Below are positions 1 to 8,821 of a stretch of 64,000 nt of DNA, in pieces. The notes beneath the pieces were generated by a model. That model was given only the letters and a program-made list of their open reading frames with translations. It did not search any database and had not been told where the DNA came from. Within the stretch, counting starts at the first letter, position 1. The number at the start of each line of letters is the position of its first letter. The DNA comes from Subtercola lobariae. Its GTDB lineage: Bacteria > Actinomycetota > Actinomycetes > Actinomycetales > Microbacteriaceae. A program made the position numbers and the translations under genes. The DNA lies in contig NZ_BMGP01000005.1 of NCBI RefSeq assembly GCF_014640255.1, forward strand, positions 232,880-296,879, in the 5' to 3' direction.

Positions 1-74
1 GCTCATCCCCTGGTTTCCGAGGCGGGGCGCGGCGGCTCGCACGGCCTGACGCGTCTGCCGGTAACGTCGGAGGG

Positions 75-944
75 GTGACTTTCGATCGCTACGGTTCTGA
101 CGTGCTCGCCGACTTCAATCGCCGACCGGTTCGCACCCCGCCCGCGAAGCTCGAGGCTACGCTCGACCTGGTGGTCGAAGACGTGGGAACCGACTTCTGC
201 GGGTCGGTGACGTTCGTCGACGGCAAGACCGTTCAGCTCGAAGACCGGCACGGCAAACGGCGCACTTTTCCGCTCGGCGGCGGGTTCTTGCACGAAGGCA
301 AGCCCGTGATTCTGGTGGTGCCGAGCGGGCGGGCATCGGGCGCGAGCGGGGCGGCCGGCGCGGGTCGCCCGCCCGTGAAACGCACCGCGTCGGGCTCGGT
401 GAAGGCTCCGGATGCCCGTGCCCGGGTAGCCCTGCCGAGCAGAATCTTCGTCGAGGGCCGCCACGATGCCGAACTCGTCGAGAAGGTGTGGGGCGACGAT
501 CTGCGGGCCGAAGGCGTCGTGGTGGAGTACCTCGAGGGCGTCGACCACCTCGACGAAGTACTGCGCGAGTTCGCTCCCACCTCGAAACGGCGCGTCGGCG
601 TGCTCGTCGACCACTTGGTGTCAGGCTCGAAAGAGAGCCGCATCGCTGAGCAGGTGATGAAGGGAAAGTACTCGGGCGCGGTGCTCATTGTCGGGCATCC
701 GTATATCGACGTGTGGCAGGCCGTGAAACCCGAACGGCTCGGAATCGCAGCGTGGCCCGTCGTGCCGCGTTCGGTGGAGTGGAAACACGGCATCTGCGAA
801 GCCTTCGGCTGGCCGCACGCCGAGCAGGCCGACATCGCGGCGGCCTGGCGCCGCATTCTGGGCCGCGTGCGTAGCTACACCGACCTCGAGCCCGAGTTGC
901 TCGGGCGAGTGGAGCAACTCATCGATTTCGTGACCATCGAGTAG
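75..944 (+). CDS. DUF3097 family protein
   Basis: A 289-aa protein of the actinobacterial DUF3097 family, recognised from the N-terminal DRYGSDVLA block, the VVEDVGTDFCG stretch and a C-terminal half with a toprim-like look (FVEGRHDAELVEKVWGDDL, then VGVLVDHLVSGSKES). Biochemical function is unknown. The start is taken as GTG at 75 because family members begin just before the DRYGSDVLA block. The purine-rich GGAGGG lies only one base upstream, which is too close for a normal ribosome site, and the frame stays open to the window edge, so a slightly different start cannot be excluded. The aminotransferase-IV gene follows 26 bases later in the same direction. Confidence 0.85.
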   Translation: MTFDRYGSDVLADFNRRPVRTPPAKLEATLDLVVEDVGTDFCGSVTFVDGKTVQLEDRHGKRRTFPLGGGFLHEGKPVILVVPSGRASGASGAAGAGRPPVKRTASGSVKAPDARARVALPSRIFVEGRHDAELVEKVWGDDLRAEGVVVEYLEGVDHLDEVLREFAPTSKRRVGVLVDHLVSGSKESRIAEQVMKGKYSGAVLIVGHPYIDVWQAVKPERLGIAAWPVVPRSVEWKHGICEAFGWPHAEQADIAAAWRRILGRVRSYTDLEPELLGRVEQLIDFVTIE

Positions 945-970
945 GCGCCCGCGCGTCGATAATGGTCAGC

Positions 971-1837
971 ATGGCCACACCTGTTCTGCTCCTTCTGCAC
1001 GACCCTTCACGCTCGACCGGTTTCACAGCGGCCGACCCCGCGCTGCCCGTCGCCTCGGCCTTAGACCTCGGCATCACCCGCGGCGACGGCATCTTCGAGA
1101 CCATCACGGTGATCGACGGCATTCCGCAGGCACTGGATGCCCATCTCACCCGTCTCGAACGTTCGGCCGCGCTGCTCGAGTTGCCTGCGCCTCACCTCGC
1201 CGCGTGGCGCGAGGCGGTATTCGCGGCCATCGATGCTCACGACGACGCACCCGAATCGTTCATCAAGCTGCTCTACTCTCGCGGAATCGAAGGCACCGAT
1301 GAACCGACGGGCTGGGTCTACATGCAGCCGAGCGGTGACTTCAGCGCCGAGCGCACCGAGGGCATCGCCGTGGTGCTGCTCGACCGCGGCTATCACAGCA
1401 CCATCGCCGAGACCTCGCCCTGGCTGCTGCAGGGCGCGAAGACGCTCTCGTACGCCATCAATCGCGCTGCCGCTCGCGAGGCCCACCGGCGCGGCGCCGA
1501 TGACGTGATCTTCGTCAGCACCGACGGGTATCTGCTCGAGGGGCCGACAGCCACCGTGGTGCTGAAGCTCGACGACCGGTTCGTGACCCCCGACACGCAC
1601 CTCGGCATTCTCCCCGGCACCACCCAAGAGAGCATTTTCGAGATCGCGGTGGTCAATGGCTACCGCACGGCGTACGAGAAGCTGACGCCGGCCGATCTTC
1701 TGCGAGCGGATGCCGCGTGGCTGGTCTCGAGCGTGCGAAACGCCGCCCCGATTCGGTCTGTCGACGGTGTGCCACGCTCGATCGACGCCGAGCTCACCGA
1801 GTCGATCAACTCGGGTCTCGCGTCGCGCACGAGCTGA
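971..1837 (+). CDS. pabC: Aminotransferase class IV, aminodeoxychorismate lyase-like
   Basis: A 288-aa fold-type IV PLP enzyme. Lys157 (in GAKTLSYAINR) fits the Schiff-base lysine and Glu190 (in LLEGPTATV) the conserved glutamate that contacts the cofactor. The GDGIFETI motif at 38-45 is typical of 4-amino-4-deoxychorismate lyases, which release 4-aminobenzoate for folate synthesis. Branched-chain or D-amino-acid aminotransferases share the fold, so substrate is inferred from overall resemblance. ATG 971 is preferred over ATG 962 because the family begins close to the core fold. Its TGA stop shares one base with the ATG of the next gene, suggesting translational coupling. Confidence 0.8.
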   Translation: MATPVLLLLHDPSRSTGFTAADPALPVASALDLGITRGDGIFETITVIDGIPQALDAHLTRLERSAALLELPAPHLAAWREAVFAAIDAHDDAPESFIKLLYSRGIEGTDEPTGWVYMQPSGDFSAERTEGIAVVLLDRGYHSTIAETSPWLLQGAKTLSYAINRAAAREAHRRGADDVIFVSTDGYLLEGPTATVVLKLDDRFVTPDTHLGILPGTTQESIFEIAVVNGYRTAYEKLTPADLLRADAAWLVSSVRNAAPIRSVDGVPRSIDAELTESINSGLASRTS

Positions 1838-2592
1838 TGGGTGACGGGGGCGCCGGCGTGGGTAGGGGCGCCGCGGGCAGCACGGGCGGGCGCGGCGACG
1901 CCAGTACGGGCGGGGCCGGCTCCGGCGTGGGCGAATCGGCGAGCGAGATCAGCGCGAAGAACTCGAGCCGGGCATCCACTGCCGCACGGCGCCTGTATTC
2001 GGTAGCCGATCATGCCGCGACCGCGCTCTTCGCTATCGAGGGTGCGACCGCCGGAGTGCTCGCCGGGCTCGATGTGCTCGGGGTGCTGGTGGTGGGGTTC
2101 TGCACGGCGCTGGCCGGCGGAATTCTGCGTGACGTGCTGCTCGGCGATGTTCCACCGGCGGCGTTTCGCTCACCCTCGCGCATTGTCGTGGCGCTGGCCG
2201 GGGCCGCGGTGACGTGCCTGCTCGCGGGCCAGCTCAGCGAGATTCCGGTGGCACTGTTGTCGGTTTTCGACGCCGCCGGGTTGGGGCTCTTCGCGGTGAC
2301 CGGGGCGCAGAAGGCGCTCGAACACCGATCGAACGGGCTGGTCGTGGTGATTCTCGGCACGATGACCGCGGTGGGCGGCGGGGTCGTGCGCGACGTTCTG
2401 CTGAATCGGGTTCCGCTGGTGCTGAGCGGGGATTTTTATGCGACGGCTGCGGCGGCGGGAGCACTGGTGGTCTACCTGGCGACTCGCCTGCGAATCGCGC
2501 CGGTGTGGGCCATGACGCTCGGCTTTGCCGTCTGTTTCGTGCTTCGGTTGTTCGCCATTACCGACGGATGGCAGCTACCGTCGTTTCGGTAG
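1837..2592 (+). CDS. Trimeric intracellular cation channel (TRIC/UPF0126) family protein
   Basis: A 251-aa integral membrane protein with two tandem copies of the TRIC/UPF0126 unit. Each copy has a glycine-rich motif ending in RDVLL: GGILRDVLLGDVP in the first half and GGGVVRDVLLNRVP in the second. About seven hydrophobic segments are visible. Prokaryotic TRIC proteins are K+-permeable channels. ATG 1837 overlaps the upstream stop (TGATG) and is used as the start. It gives a roughly 45-residue Gly/Ser/Ala-rich N-terminal tail that family members normally lack, so a later start before ASTAARRLYSV is possible. The stop codon lies inside the 3' arm of a terminator-like hairpin. Confidence 0.85.
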   Translation: MGDGGAGVGRGAAGSTGGRGDASTGGAGSGVGESASEISAKNSSRASTAARRLYSVADHAATALFAIEGATAGVLAGLDVLGVLVVGFCTALAGGILRDVLLGDVPPAAFRSPSRIVVALAGAAVTCLLAGQLSEIPVALLSVFDAAGLGLFAVTGAQKALEHRSNGLVVVILGTMTAVGGGVVRDVLLNRVPLVLSGDFYATAAAAGALVVYLATRLRIAPVWAMTLGFAVCFVLRLFAITDGWQLPSFR

Positions 2593-2600
2593 CTGCCATC
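2567..2600. terminator. Perfect 14-bp hairpin between convergent genes
   Basis: GATGGCAGCTACCG (2567-2580) is repeated perfectly inverted at 2587-2600 with a 6-base loop. It spans the TRIC stop codon and sits before the end of the oppositely oriented protease gene. There is no strong T-tract on either side. It is best read as a bidirectional terminator or transcript-stabilising hairpin for the two convergent genes. Confidence 0.6.
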
Positions 2601-2625
2601 TGGGTAGAGCGAGGTGTTGCGTTGG

Positions 2626-4146
2626 TTACGCCGCGGGGCCCTGAACCAGCGTGACCTTGGCCGTCTGGGCTGCGCCCGAAGCATCGGTGTAGCCGATGGT
2701 GACCGAGTCGCCGGGCTTGAACGACCGCAGCGTGCTCGTCAGGTCGGTGCCCGAAGCCACTGCCTTGCCGTTCACCGAGGTGATGGTGTCGCCGGCGACG
2801 ATGCCCGCCGAAGCGGCCGGGGTGCCGTCGATGACGCCGGCAACGGGAGCGCCCGCCGTGCTGCCACTGGTGGCGCCACCCTGCGCGCCGAGACCTGAGT
2901 CAGCGCTGCCGACCTCGATGCCCAAGAAGGCGGGGTAGCCGAGAATGATCGAGCTGCTCGACGTTCCGCTCAGAATCTGCTTGGCGATGCCAAGCGCGGT
3001 GTTGATGGGAATAGCGAACCCGGTCACGTCTGAGCTTCCGCTCGAGGCGGCCGTGTCGATACCGACCACTTCGCCGTCGGAGTCGAGCAGCGGGCCGCCC
3101 GAGTCGCCGGCTTCGATGTCGGCCGAGACCTGAATCATTCCGCTGAGGGTTTCGCTTGCGGCACTGCCCTCGGCCTCGGTGGTGACCGATTGGTTCAGAG
3201 CATCCACTGTGCCGACAGCAGCCGAGAGCGCACCGGTGCCGCCCGCGTTGCCGACGCCGGTGACGGCGTCGTTCGCGGCAAGTGCGCCTGAGGTGTCGAC
3301 CTTGGCGGTGGTGAGACCGGATGCCCCGTCGAGCTTCAAGACGGCCACATCGTCAGTGGCGTCGGTGCCCACGACGGTTGCCGTGTACGTCTTGCCCGTT
3401 GAAGCGACGGTGACGCTGATGCTCGTGGAGCCTTCGACGACGTGGTTGTTGGTGAGAATCTCGCCGTCTGAGGTCAGAATGATGCCGGTGCCTGCGGCTG
3501 CTGCGTTCTCGTACTGCAGCTGGGTGTTGATGAGAACGACGCCGACGGCCTGAGCATCCGTAGCCGCTGTAGCAGCAGACGTGCTCGAGCCTGAGCCGCC
3601 ACCGGTGCTGCCCGACTGGCCAGAACCGTCGGAGCCGTTGCCGAAGCCCAATCCGTTGCTGCCGGAGGAGCCGCTGCCGCTCTGGCCGCTGCCCGAGCCG
3701 AAGCCGTGACCGTGCGTGGTGCCGCCGTTGGAGCTACCTGAAGTGCCGGAGGTGCCGCTGTCGACGACGGAGCTCTTCGATGAGAGTGCGTTGAGCGCGA
3801 AGGGGATGCCCGTTGCCAGGGTGGCGCCGACACTGGCGCCTCCCACCAGAAGGGCGGCCGCAGCAGCGCCGAGAATCACGAAGTTGCGGGGGCGCCAGGT
3901 GCGGTTGGCGTGAGTGTGCTGGGGGGCTGCCTGGGGCTGAGGCGCGGCCTGAGCTTGGGGTGCTGCCTGCGGAGCCTCGGTCTGGGGTGCTGCCTGGGGC
4001 GCCTCGGCTTGGCTGGCGTAGGCGGCGACGGGCTGTACCGGTGCTGCTTCTGCGGGGGTCGATGAGACCTGAACGGCCTCAGGCTGCTGCGGTGCGACGG
4101 GCTGAACCGGCGACGGCTGGTCAGCTGCGGGCTGTGGGGTTTCCAT
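2626..4146 (-). CDS. S1C family serine protease with PDZ domain (HtrA/DegP-like)
   Basis: A 506-aa membrane-anchored trypsin-like protease. Residues 1-85 are Pro/Gln/Ala-rich and cytoplasmic, about 88-112 form one transmembrane helix, and 120-195 are a Gly/Ser linker facing the cell exterior. The catalytic triad is His235 (NNHVVEG), Asp266 (DDVAVLKL) and Ser349 (GDSGGPL). A PDZ domain follows at about 405-500. Actinobacterial HtrA/PepD proteins of this layout act in envelope protein quality control and stress signalling. The ATG start has an AGGAAG-like ribosome site (reverse strand, about 4150). It is transcribed away from the coiled-coil gene. Confidence 0.9.
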   Translation of the reverse strand: METPQPAADQPSPVQPVAPQQPEAVQVSSTPAEAAPVQPVAAYASQAEAPQAAPQTEAPQAAPQAQAAPQPQAAPQHTHANRTWRPRNFVILGAAAAALLVGGASVGATLATGIPFALNALSSKSSVVDSGTSGTSGSSNGGTTHGHGFGSGSGQSGSGSSGSNGLGFGNGSDGSGQSGSTGGGSGSSTSAATAATDAQAVGVVLINTQLQYENAAAAGTGIILTSDGEILTNNHVVEGSTSISVTVASTGKTYTATVVGTDATDDVAVLKLDGASGLTTAKVDTSGALAANDAVTGVGNAGGTGALSAAVGTVDALNQSVTTEAEGSAASETLSGMIQVSADIEAGDSGGPLLDSDGEVVGIDTAASSGSSDVTGFAIPINTALGIAKQILSGTSSSSIILGYPAFLGIEVGSADSGLGAQGGATSGSTAGAPVAGVIDGTPAASAGIVAGDTITSVNGKAVASGTDLTSTLRSFKPGDSVTIGYTDASGAAQTAKVTLVQGPAA

Positions 4147-4419
4147 TTCTTCCTCTCGGTGCCCGTGGTGGGCTGAAACCAGATAACGCCCAGAAGTTAT
4201 GAACAGGCTATGTAGGGGTCTCGGTTTATCTGGGAGTCGCCTTCACGCGGGCTGAGCATTATTCGCCGCTGGATGCTCGGCAGTGCTCCCCTCCTCCACA
4301 GGGCGGTTCAGACGTCAAGTTCGCACCCTCCATTTGATCGATTCGCTCAGGCAGTTAGTCTGGTTAGTGGGCAGACGACAACTCGCACCCGCAGAATTAT
4401 CGAAGCCACGAGGAGCATT

Positions 4420-6012
4420 ATGACTGACGACTCCACACCAGAACATGTGCATACCGGCGATGCCGTAGCCAACATCGAAGATGCACTGAGCATCGAAACT
4501 GCTGGGGCTGTGCCGGTGTCGGCTGCGCCCGCGGCCGCGTCGGGGTACGTTCTGACTCGGCGTGACCGCACCGCCGTCAAACTCATCGACTGGGCCGTGA
4601 ACTTCGGCACGCCTGAGTTTCGCGCCATCTACCGCCCGGTGAGCGATGAGCTCTTCACCCATCACTTCATCGATTCCACCGCGAAGCCGGCTTTCGTTCC
4701 GCCCGCCATTGTGAGTGTCGAGCAGCTCGATGCGGCCAGTGACCCGCTCGAGGTCATCCGCTCGCACCTCGGTCTGGTGATCGACGATCGGCAGGCCCGC
4801 GACAAGGCACGTCTCGACGCGCAGACCCACTACGAAGAGGCGTCGCAGACCCTCGCCGAGTTGCAGGTGCGCGCTTCGGGGCTCGAAACCGACCTCGCCG
4901 ACACGACCGAACGGCTGCGAGTCGCCGACGCCGAGATTGCAACCCTCACGGAGCGGCTCGCCGCAGAGGTGTCGGGGTTGCACACCACCTACACAACTCA
5001 GATCGACGAATTGCAGTCGAAACTCGCCACCGACACCGAGGCGCAACGAGCAGCCCACGAAGCGGAGATCGAACGACTCAGCACCGAACACGCTGACGCC
5101 GTCGCCCTGCTGACGAGTGAGCGCGAGGCTGAGACGGCTCGGTTGACCGGCGAACACCAGGCCGAGACGGCCCGCCTGGCAGCTGAGCGTGATGACTCCG
5201 TCGGAGGCCTGACAACGGGGCACGCGGCGGCCATCGCCGAGCTCGAATCGCAGCACGAAGCAGAACGGGCTGCCGCCGAATCGCGGCACACCGAATCGGT
5301 CGATGCACTGCGCACGCAGCACGACGAACATGCCGCGGCTGCCGCTCTCGAGCTCGCTGCAGCGGTCGCCGCCACGGGGGCCATCACGGGGCAACTGAAA
5401 GACGCGCGTCTCGAAGCCGCCGCGCTCACTGCGCAGCGCGATCGGGCCATCGCCGAGGGTTCGGAGTGGCGAAGCCGCCTGCAGCAAGTCGTTGCGGGGC
5501 TCGCGAGCACGGCCGATGTGGGCGAGTGGAGCGAAACGAACGCTCCGGATGCCCGGCTCGTCGATTTCATCGAAGAGACCCAACTCGAGCTCACCACCCG
5601 ACTCGAATTGGCGCAGGCCACCCTCGACGAAATCGAAGACGTGGCGACCGCCCAACTCGTCGACGAGACAGAGACGAGCGACTATGCCATCGGGGCGAAC
5701 GATGCCGCGGTACTCATTCTCAATTCGCTCTGGGGTACAGACGACGAGGAGGCGGCTGACGCCGCTGCCGAGGCCGATCTAGCTGCCGAACTCGGCTCCG
5801 ATGCCGAAACCGCGCCCCGAGCGTCAGCAGACGAGCCGACGCTTGGTGCCTCGTCTGCTACCAACGACGACGAGAGCGCCGCGAACGGCGTCGCTGTCGG
5901 CGACAGCGCGGCCGCAGACGAGGAATTCGCCGAAGCGCTGAGCGACGACGTCGATGTCGAGATCGATTTCGACGAGTTCGCTGCCGACTCCAAGGCTCCG
6001 CGGGCCTCGTGA
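4420..6012 (+). CDS. Hypothetical coiled-coil protein
   Basis: A 530-aa soluble protein of unknown function. ATG 4420 is chosen because AGGAG sits 5 bases upstream at 4411-4415. Residues 1-45 are acidic and disordered. A small conserved-looking block (about 45-125, YVLTRRDRTAVKLIDWAVNFG) precedes a long Glu/Ala/Arg-rich heptad region (about 135-380) with near-repeats such as SEREAETARLTGEHQAETARL. The C-terminal 100 residues are strongly acidic (Asp/Glu/Ala). No catalytic motif was recognised. The layout suggests a structural or scaffolding role, but nothing in the neighbourhood fixes it. The S4-domain gene starts 22 bases downstream and may be co-transcribed. Confidence 0.7.
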   Translation: MTDDSTPEHVHTGDAVANIEDALSIETAGAVPVSAAPAAASGYVLTRRDRTAVKLIDWAVNFGTPEFRAIYRPVSDELFTHHFIDSTAKPAFVPPAIVSVEQLDAASDPLEVIRSHLGLVIDDRQARDKARLDAQTHYEEASQTLAELQVRASGLETDLADTTERLRVADAEIATLTERLAAEVSGLHTTYTTQIDELQSKLATDTEAQRAAHEAEIERLSTEHADAVALLTSEREAETARLTGEHQAETARLAAERDDSVGGLTTGHAAAIAELESQHEAERAAAESRHTESVDALRTQHDEHAAAAALELAAAVAATGAITGQLKDARLEAAALTAQRDRAIAEGSEWRSRLQQVVAGLASTADVGEWSETNAPDARLVDFIEETQLELTTRLELAQATLDEIEDVATAQLVDETETSDYAIGANDAAVLILNSLWGTDDEEAADAAAEADLAAELGSDAETAPRASADEPTLGASSATNDDESAANGVAVGDSAAADEEFAEALSDDVDVEIDFDEFAADSKAPRAS

Positions 6013-6034
6013 TGCCACGACGCGGGCTGGTCGC

Positions 6035-6406
6035 GTGACCGAGCTGACCAGCGCCCGCGTCGACAGCTGGGCCTGGGCGGTTCGCCTGTTCAAGACGCGC
6101 TCGGCTGCCACGACCGCATGCCGCGCCGGGCATGTTCGGGTGAACGGCGAGCGCGTGAAGGCTGCGGCCACGCTTCACCTGGGCGATGAGGTACGCATTC
6201 GCAGTGCCGGGTTCGATCGCATCGTGACCGTTCAGCGACTGGTCGTCAAGCGGGTCGGTGCCACGGTGGCGGCCGAGTGCTTCATCGACCTCACTCCCCC
6301 GCCACCACCCCGCGAGACCGTCGCGCTGGTGGCGACTCGAGATCGTGGCGCGGGGCGCCCGACGAAACGCGAACGCCGCGAAGTCGACAAGCTCCGCGGT
6401 CGTTGA
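6035..6406 (+). CDS. hslR: RNA-binding S4 domain protein, Hsp15-like
   Basis: A 123-aa protein with an N-terminal S4 RNA-binding domain (about 6-70): RVDSWAWAVRLFKTRSAATTACRAGHVRVNGERVK followed by GDEVRI. It ends in a basic tail, RGAGRPTKRERREVDKLRGR, which is characteristic of the Hsp15 family. Hsp15 binds stalled 50S subunits carrying peptidyl-tRNA during heat stress; that role is inferred from family. GTG 6035 is chosen because the S4 motif begins nine residues later. The longer frame upstream runs into the coiled-coil gene. Confidence 0.85.
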   Translation: MTELTSARVDSWAWAVRLFKTRSAATTACRAGHVRVNGERVKAAATLHLGDEVRIRSAGFDRIVTVQRLVVKRVGATVAAECFIDLTPPPPPRETVALVATRDRGAGRPTKRERREVDKLRGR

Positions 6407-6438
6407 GTGTATCGATCTCTAGCCCCGCGCCATCGCTG

Positions 6439-6463
6439 ACGCTCAGCGGGGGTCGCTGAGCGT
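6439..6463. terminator. Hairpin terminator between convergent genes
   Basis: ACGCTCAGCG (6439-6448) pairs perfectly with 6454-6463 around a GGGGT loop. It lies between the ends of the convergent Hsp15-like and glycosylase-annotated genes. No long T-run follows, but position and stem strength fit a shared terminator. Confidence 0.6.
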
Positions 6464-6490
6464 TTGCGTTCGCGTTCGCGTTTGCGTTCG
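6461..6490. repeat. Five tandem hexamers CGTTTG/CGTTCG
   Basis: Five consecutive 6-base units reading CGTTTG, CGTTCG, CGTTCG, CGTTTG, CGTTCG. They fill the gap just outside the end of the minus-strand gene at 6493. This simple repeat could vary by slippage. It is noncoding and no function is evident. Confidence 0.7.
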
Positions 6491-6492
6491 CT

Positions 6493-7416
6493 TCAGGTCG
6501 CCAGTGCGGTCGCTCGGGGGCTCATCGCCTGTTGCCCCGCCGCGGCATCCCGAGCGAGCCGGATCGCGTCGAGCACTCGGCTGCGCAAGGCATTCGAACG
6601 CTCGGCGAAGGCGCGCTGGCGGGTAGCGTACTCCGACTTTCCTTCGCGGGTTTCGATGCGAACGGGCGCGAGCCCGTACGACGAGACATCGTAGGGTGAC
6701 GCTTGCATGTCGAGCTGCCTGATGTCGCGTGCGAGTTCGAAAGAGTCGAGCAGAACCTCGCCCGGCACCAGCGGGCCGAGCTTGATGGCCCATTTGTAGA
6801 CATCCATACCCGCGTGCAGGCAGCCCGCCTGCTCGGTGAACTCTTGCGTGTCACGGGTTGGCGACAGGGTATTGAGCGGCCGGGCATCCGGAGTGAAGAA
6901 TCGAAACGCGTCGAAGTGCGTGCAGGCGATGTGGTTCGTTTCGACCACACGATCGGTCTCGTCGGCACTCAGCCGCAGGGGAAGCGCCTCGTGCCGCACT
7001 GCGCCGGCCGCCACCTTGTAGACCATCGCCCATTCGTGCAGCCCGAAGCAGCCGAACTGCGCCGGCTGAGCGCTCGTTCTCGACAACAGTCGTTCGACGA
7101 ATCCGAGCATCGAGGCGCGGGCATCGATCAGGGCTGCGGCATCGACAATGCTGTCGACGTCAGAAACCGTTCGATACCAGCGATACTGCCCGCGTTCGTG
7201 GGTCGCTGCGCCTTCGAGTACGACCGCGGCTCCGGGATGCCACCGGCGAAGCATCGAGGGTTTGTAGGGGTAGTAGGTGAACAGAAAATCGTCGACCGCG
7301 TGGGTTTCACCGGTTTGACGGCGTGATCGCCAGCCGGCGGTCAGGGCATCCGCTCGCTCATGGTGGGCAGCTTCGGCACCAGACCACTCGGGGGCGGTCA
7401 GGCGAGTGTCGTTCAC
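6493..7416 (-). CDS. Conserved actinobacterial protein, annotated as 3-methyladenine DNA glycosylase in relatives
   Basis: A 307-aa soluble protein beginning at GTG 7416. Recognisable blocks are HAVDDFLFTYYPYKPSMLRRWHPG (about 39-62), QFGCFGLHEWAMVYK (about 120-135) and a C-terminal YGLAPVRIETREGKSEYATRQRAFAERS stretch. Close relatives in Microbacteriaceae carry the name 3-methyladenine DNA glycosylase. No helix-hairpin-helix or AAG fold motif is visible, so that name should be treated as unproven. The conserved His, Trp and Tyr residues suggest an enzyme. It is monocistronic and convergent with the Hsp15-like gene. Confidence 0.7.
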   Translation of the reverse strand: MNDTRLTAPEWSGAEAAHHERADALTAGWRSRRQTGETHAVDDFLFTYYPYKPSMLRRWHPGAAVVLEGAATHERGQYRWYRTVSDVDSIVDAAALIDARASMLGFVERLLSRTSAQPAQFGCFGLHEWAMVYKVAAGAVRHEALPLRLSADETDRVVETNHIACTHFDAFRFFTPDARPLNTLSPTRDTQEFTEQAGCLHAGMDVYKWAIKLGPLVPGEVLLDSFELARDIRQLDMQASPYDVSSYGLAPVRIETREGKSEYATRQRAFAERSNALRSRVLDAIRLARDAAAGQQAMSPRATALAT

Positions 7417-7581
7417 GTTTCGAGCCTAGGTCAACCCGGCTGCGAACGCGCAGAGTGCTGCTTTCGGCCGGAATGCAGGTCGACTTGCAGGCGATAGTGG
7501 CTCGCGGGCGCGGGTGCGCGCTCAGGCATCCGCGAGCCGGCGCGATTACGGGTGCAAAGTGGTGCCACCGCGCGGGGGTGG

Positions 7582-8820
7582 TCAGGCGACACGCAACTCG
7601 CGCAGCGGGTCACGCGTCGAGGCGACGACGGCTGGCGCGATGGATGCCGCGACGGCCGTGAGCACCGCCAGAACAGCGGCGGCGGCCACAAACGAGACGG
7701 TCGGCAACGGGTCGCCCGTGAGTATGAGGGCGATGGTTGCGGCGAAGCAGCCTGCGAGTGAGCCAACGGTAGCGAGGGCGGCGACCTGGCAGACGAGCAG
7801 CATCACGATCAGCGAGCGCGAGGCGCCGAGCGCACGGCGGCGCCCGAAGTCTGTGCGACGCAGAACGACGAGGCCGGAGAGAATGGCGGCAACCATGAGC
7901 GCTCCGACGCCGAAGACGAGTGCGGTGAGCGAGTGACCGAAGGCCCCGAGCTGCGCCTGCACCGAATCGCGGAGGGCGGTGAGCTGGGCGCTGGTCGTGA
8001 CGGTGACCTTCGCAGGGTCGGTGAGGCCGAGAACCGACGTGACGAGGGCCGCCACTGCCTGAACCTGCTCGCTCGACGACGCGACAACGACGAGCACGGT
8101 GACGGGTTGCGGTGCCGCCAGATCGAGCGCGGTCGGCGCGACAACCACGGGGTCGAGAAACTGCAGGTCGTCGGGCAGGGCTATTCGCCCCTCGACACCC
8201 TCGCTCACTCCCGATGCCACTGACGACACCGCTCCGACCCCGTCGGCGAGCCCGAGCGCACGGGCTGCGGCGGCAGACGCCTCCACAAACGAATGCTCCG
8301 TCGGGATGGCACGGTCTCCCGTCGCGGCCGCAGGGGGCACAGACGCGGTCGGCGAGGGCGCAGCCGCCGCGGCCGCCGCACCCGCCGCCGCCGTCTCAGT
8401 CTCAGTCGCAGCCGCCGCTCCCGTCGGGCGATCGAGGGTGTATTCGGGGCGCAGCGAGACGCGTGTGCCGCCCGCGAAAGCGGCGTTCGTCACGTCGTCA
8501 GCTGCGCCGAAGGCCACCGCTGATGAGATTTCCGACGCGTTCGCCAGTCGCGCCAGAACTCCGGTGTCGAGCCCCGCCGACACGGGTGCACGCACCACGA
8601 TCGACCGCGTCGCCGTGTTGCTGATGCTCGACACGATGGCGTTCTGCGCCCCGACAGAGCGCCCGGTGGTGAGCACGACCACGGCGCAGAGCACCGCCAC
8701 CACCGTCATGGTCAAGATCGAGGCGACGCGTGCGCCGCACGCCGACGCCACGGCTTCGCGCACCACCGCTTTCACCACCTCAAACGAGGCCACCGCCGCG
8801 CGCGCATCCGCCCTCGCCAC
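7582..8820 (-). CDS. ABC transporter permease (FtsX/MacB type)
   Basis: A 412-aa permease with one N-terminal transmembrane helix (about 33-55), a large extracytoplasmic domain (about 60-275) and three C-terminal helices (about 285-400). This is the usual FtsX-like layout. The extracytoplasmic part carries a low-complexity Ala/Thr/Glu stretch (about 133-165). It starts with GTG one base after the ATPase stop codon, so the two products almost certainly form one complex. The adaptor-like gene upstream suggests a MacAB/YknXYZ-type exporter of a peptide or toxic compound. The substrate is not evident. Confidence 0.85.
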   Translation of the reverse strand: MARADARAAVASFEVVKAVVREAVASACGARVASILTMTVVAVLCAVVVLTTGRSVGAQNAIVSSISNTATRSIVVRAPVSAGLDTGVLARLANASEISSAVAFGAADDVTNAAFAGGTRVSLRPEYTLDRPTGAAAATETETAAAGAAAAAAAPSPTASVPPAAATGDRAIPTEHSFVEASAAAARALGLADGVGAVSSVASGVSEGVEGRIALPDDLQFLDPVVVAPTALDLAAPQPVTVLVVVASSSEQVQAVAALVTSVLGLTDPAKVTVTTSAQLTALRDSVQAQLGAFGHSLTALVFGVGALMVAAILSGLVVLRRTDFGRRRALGASRSLIVMLLVCQVAALATVGSLAGCFAATIALILTGDPLPTVSFVAAAAVLAVLTAVAASIAPAVVASTRDPLRELRVA

Positions 8821-8821
8821 C

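Noticed and set aside
6461-6490. Hexamer array as a CRISPR or attachment site
   Set aside because: Units are six bases with no spacers and no integrase nearby; it is simple-sequence DNA.
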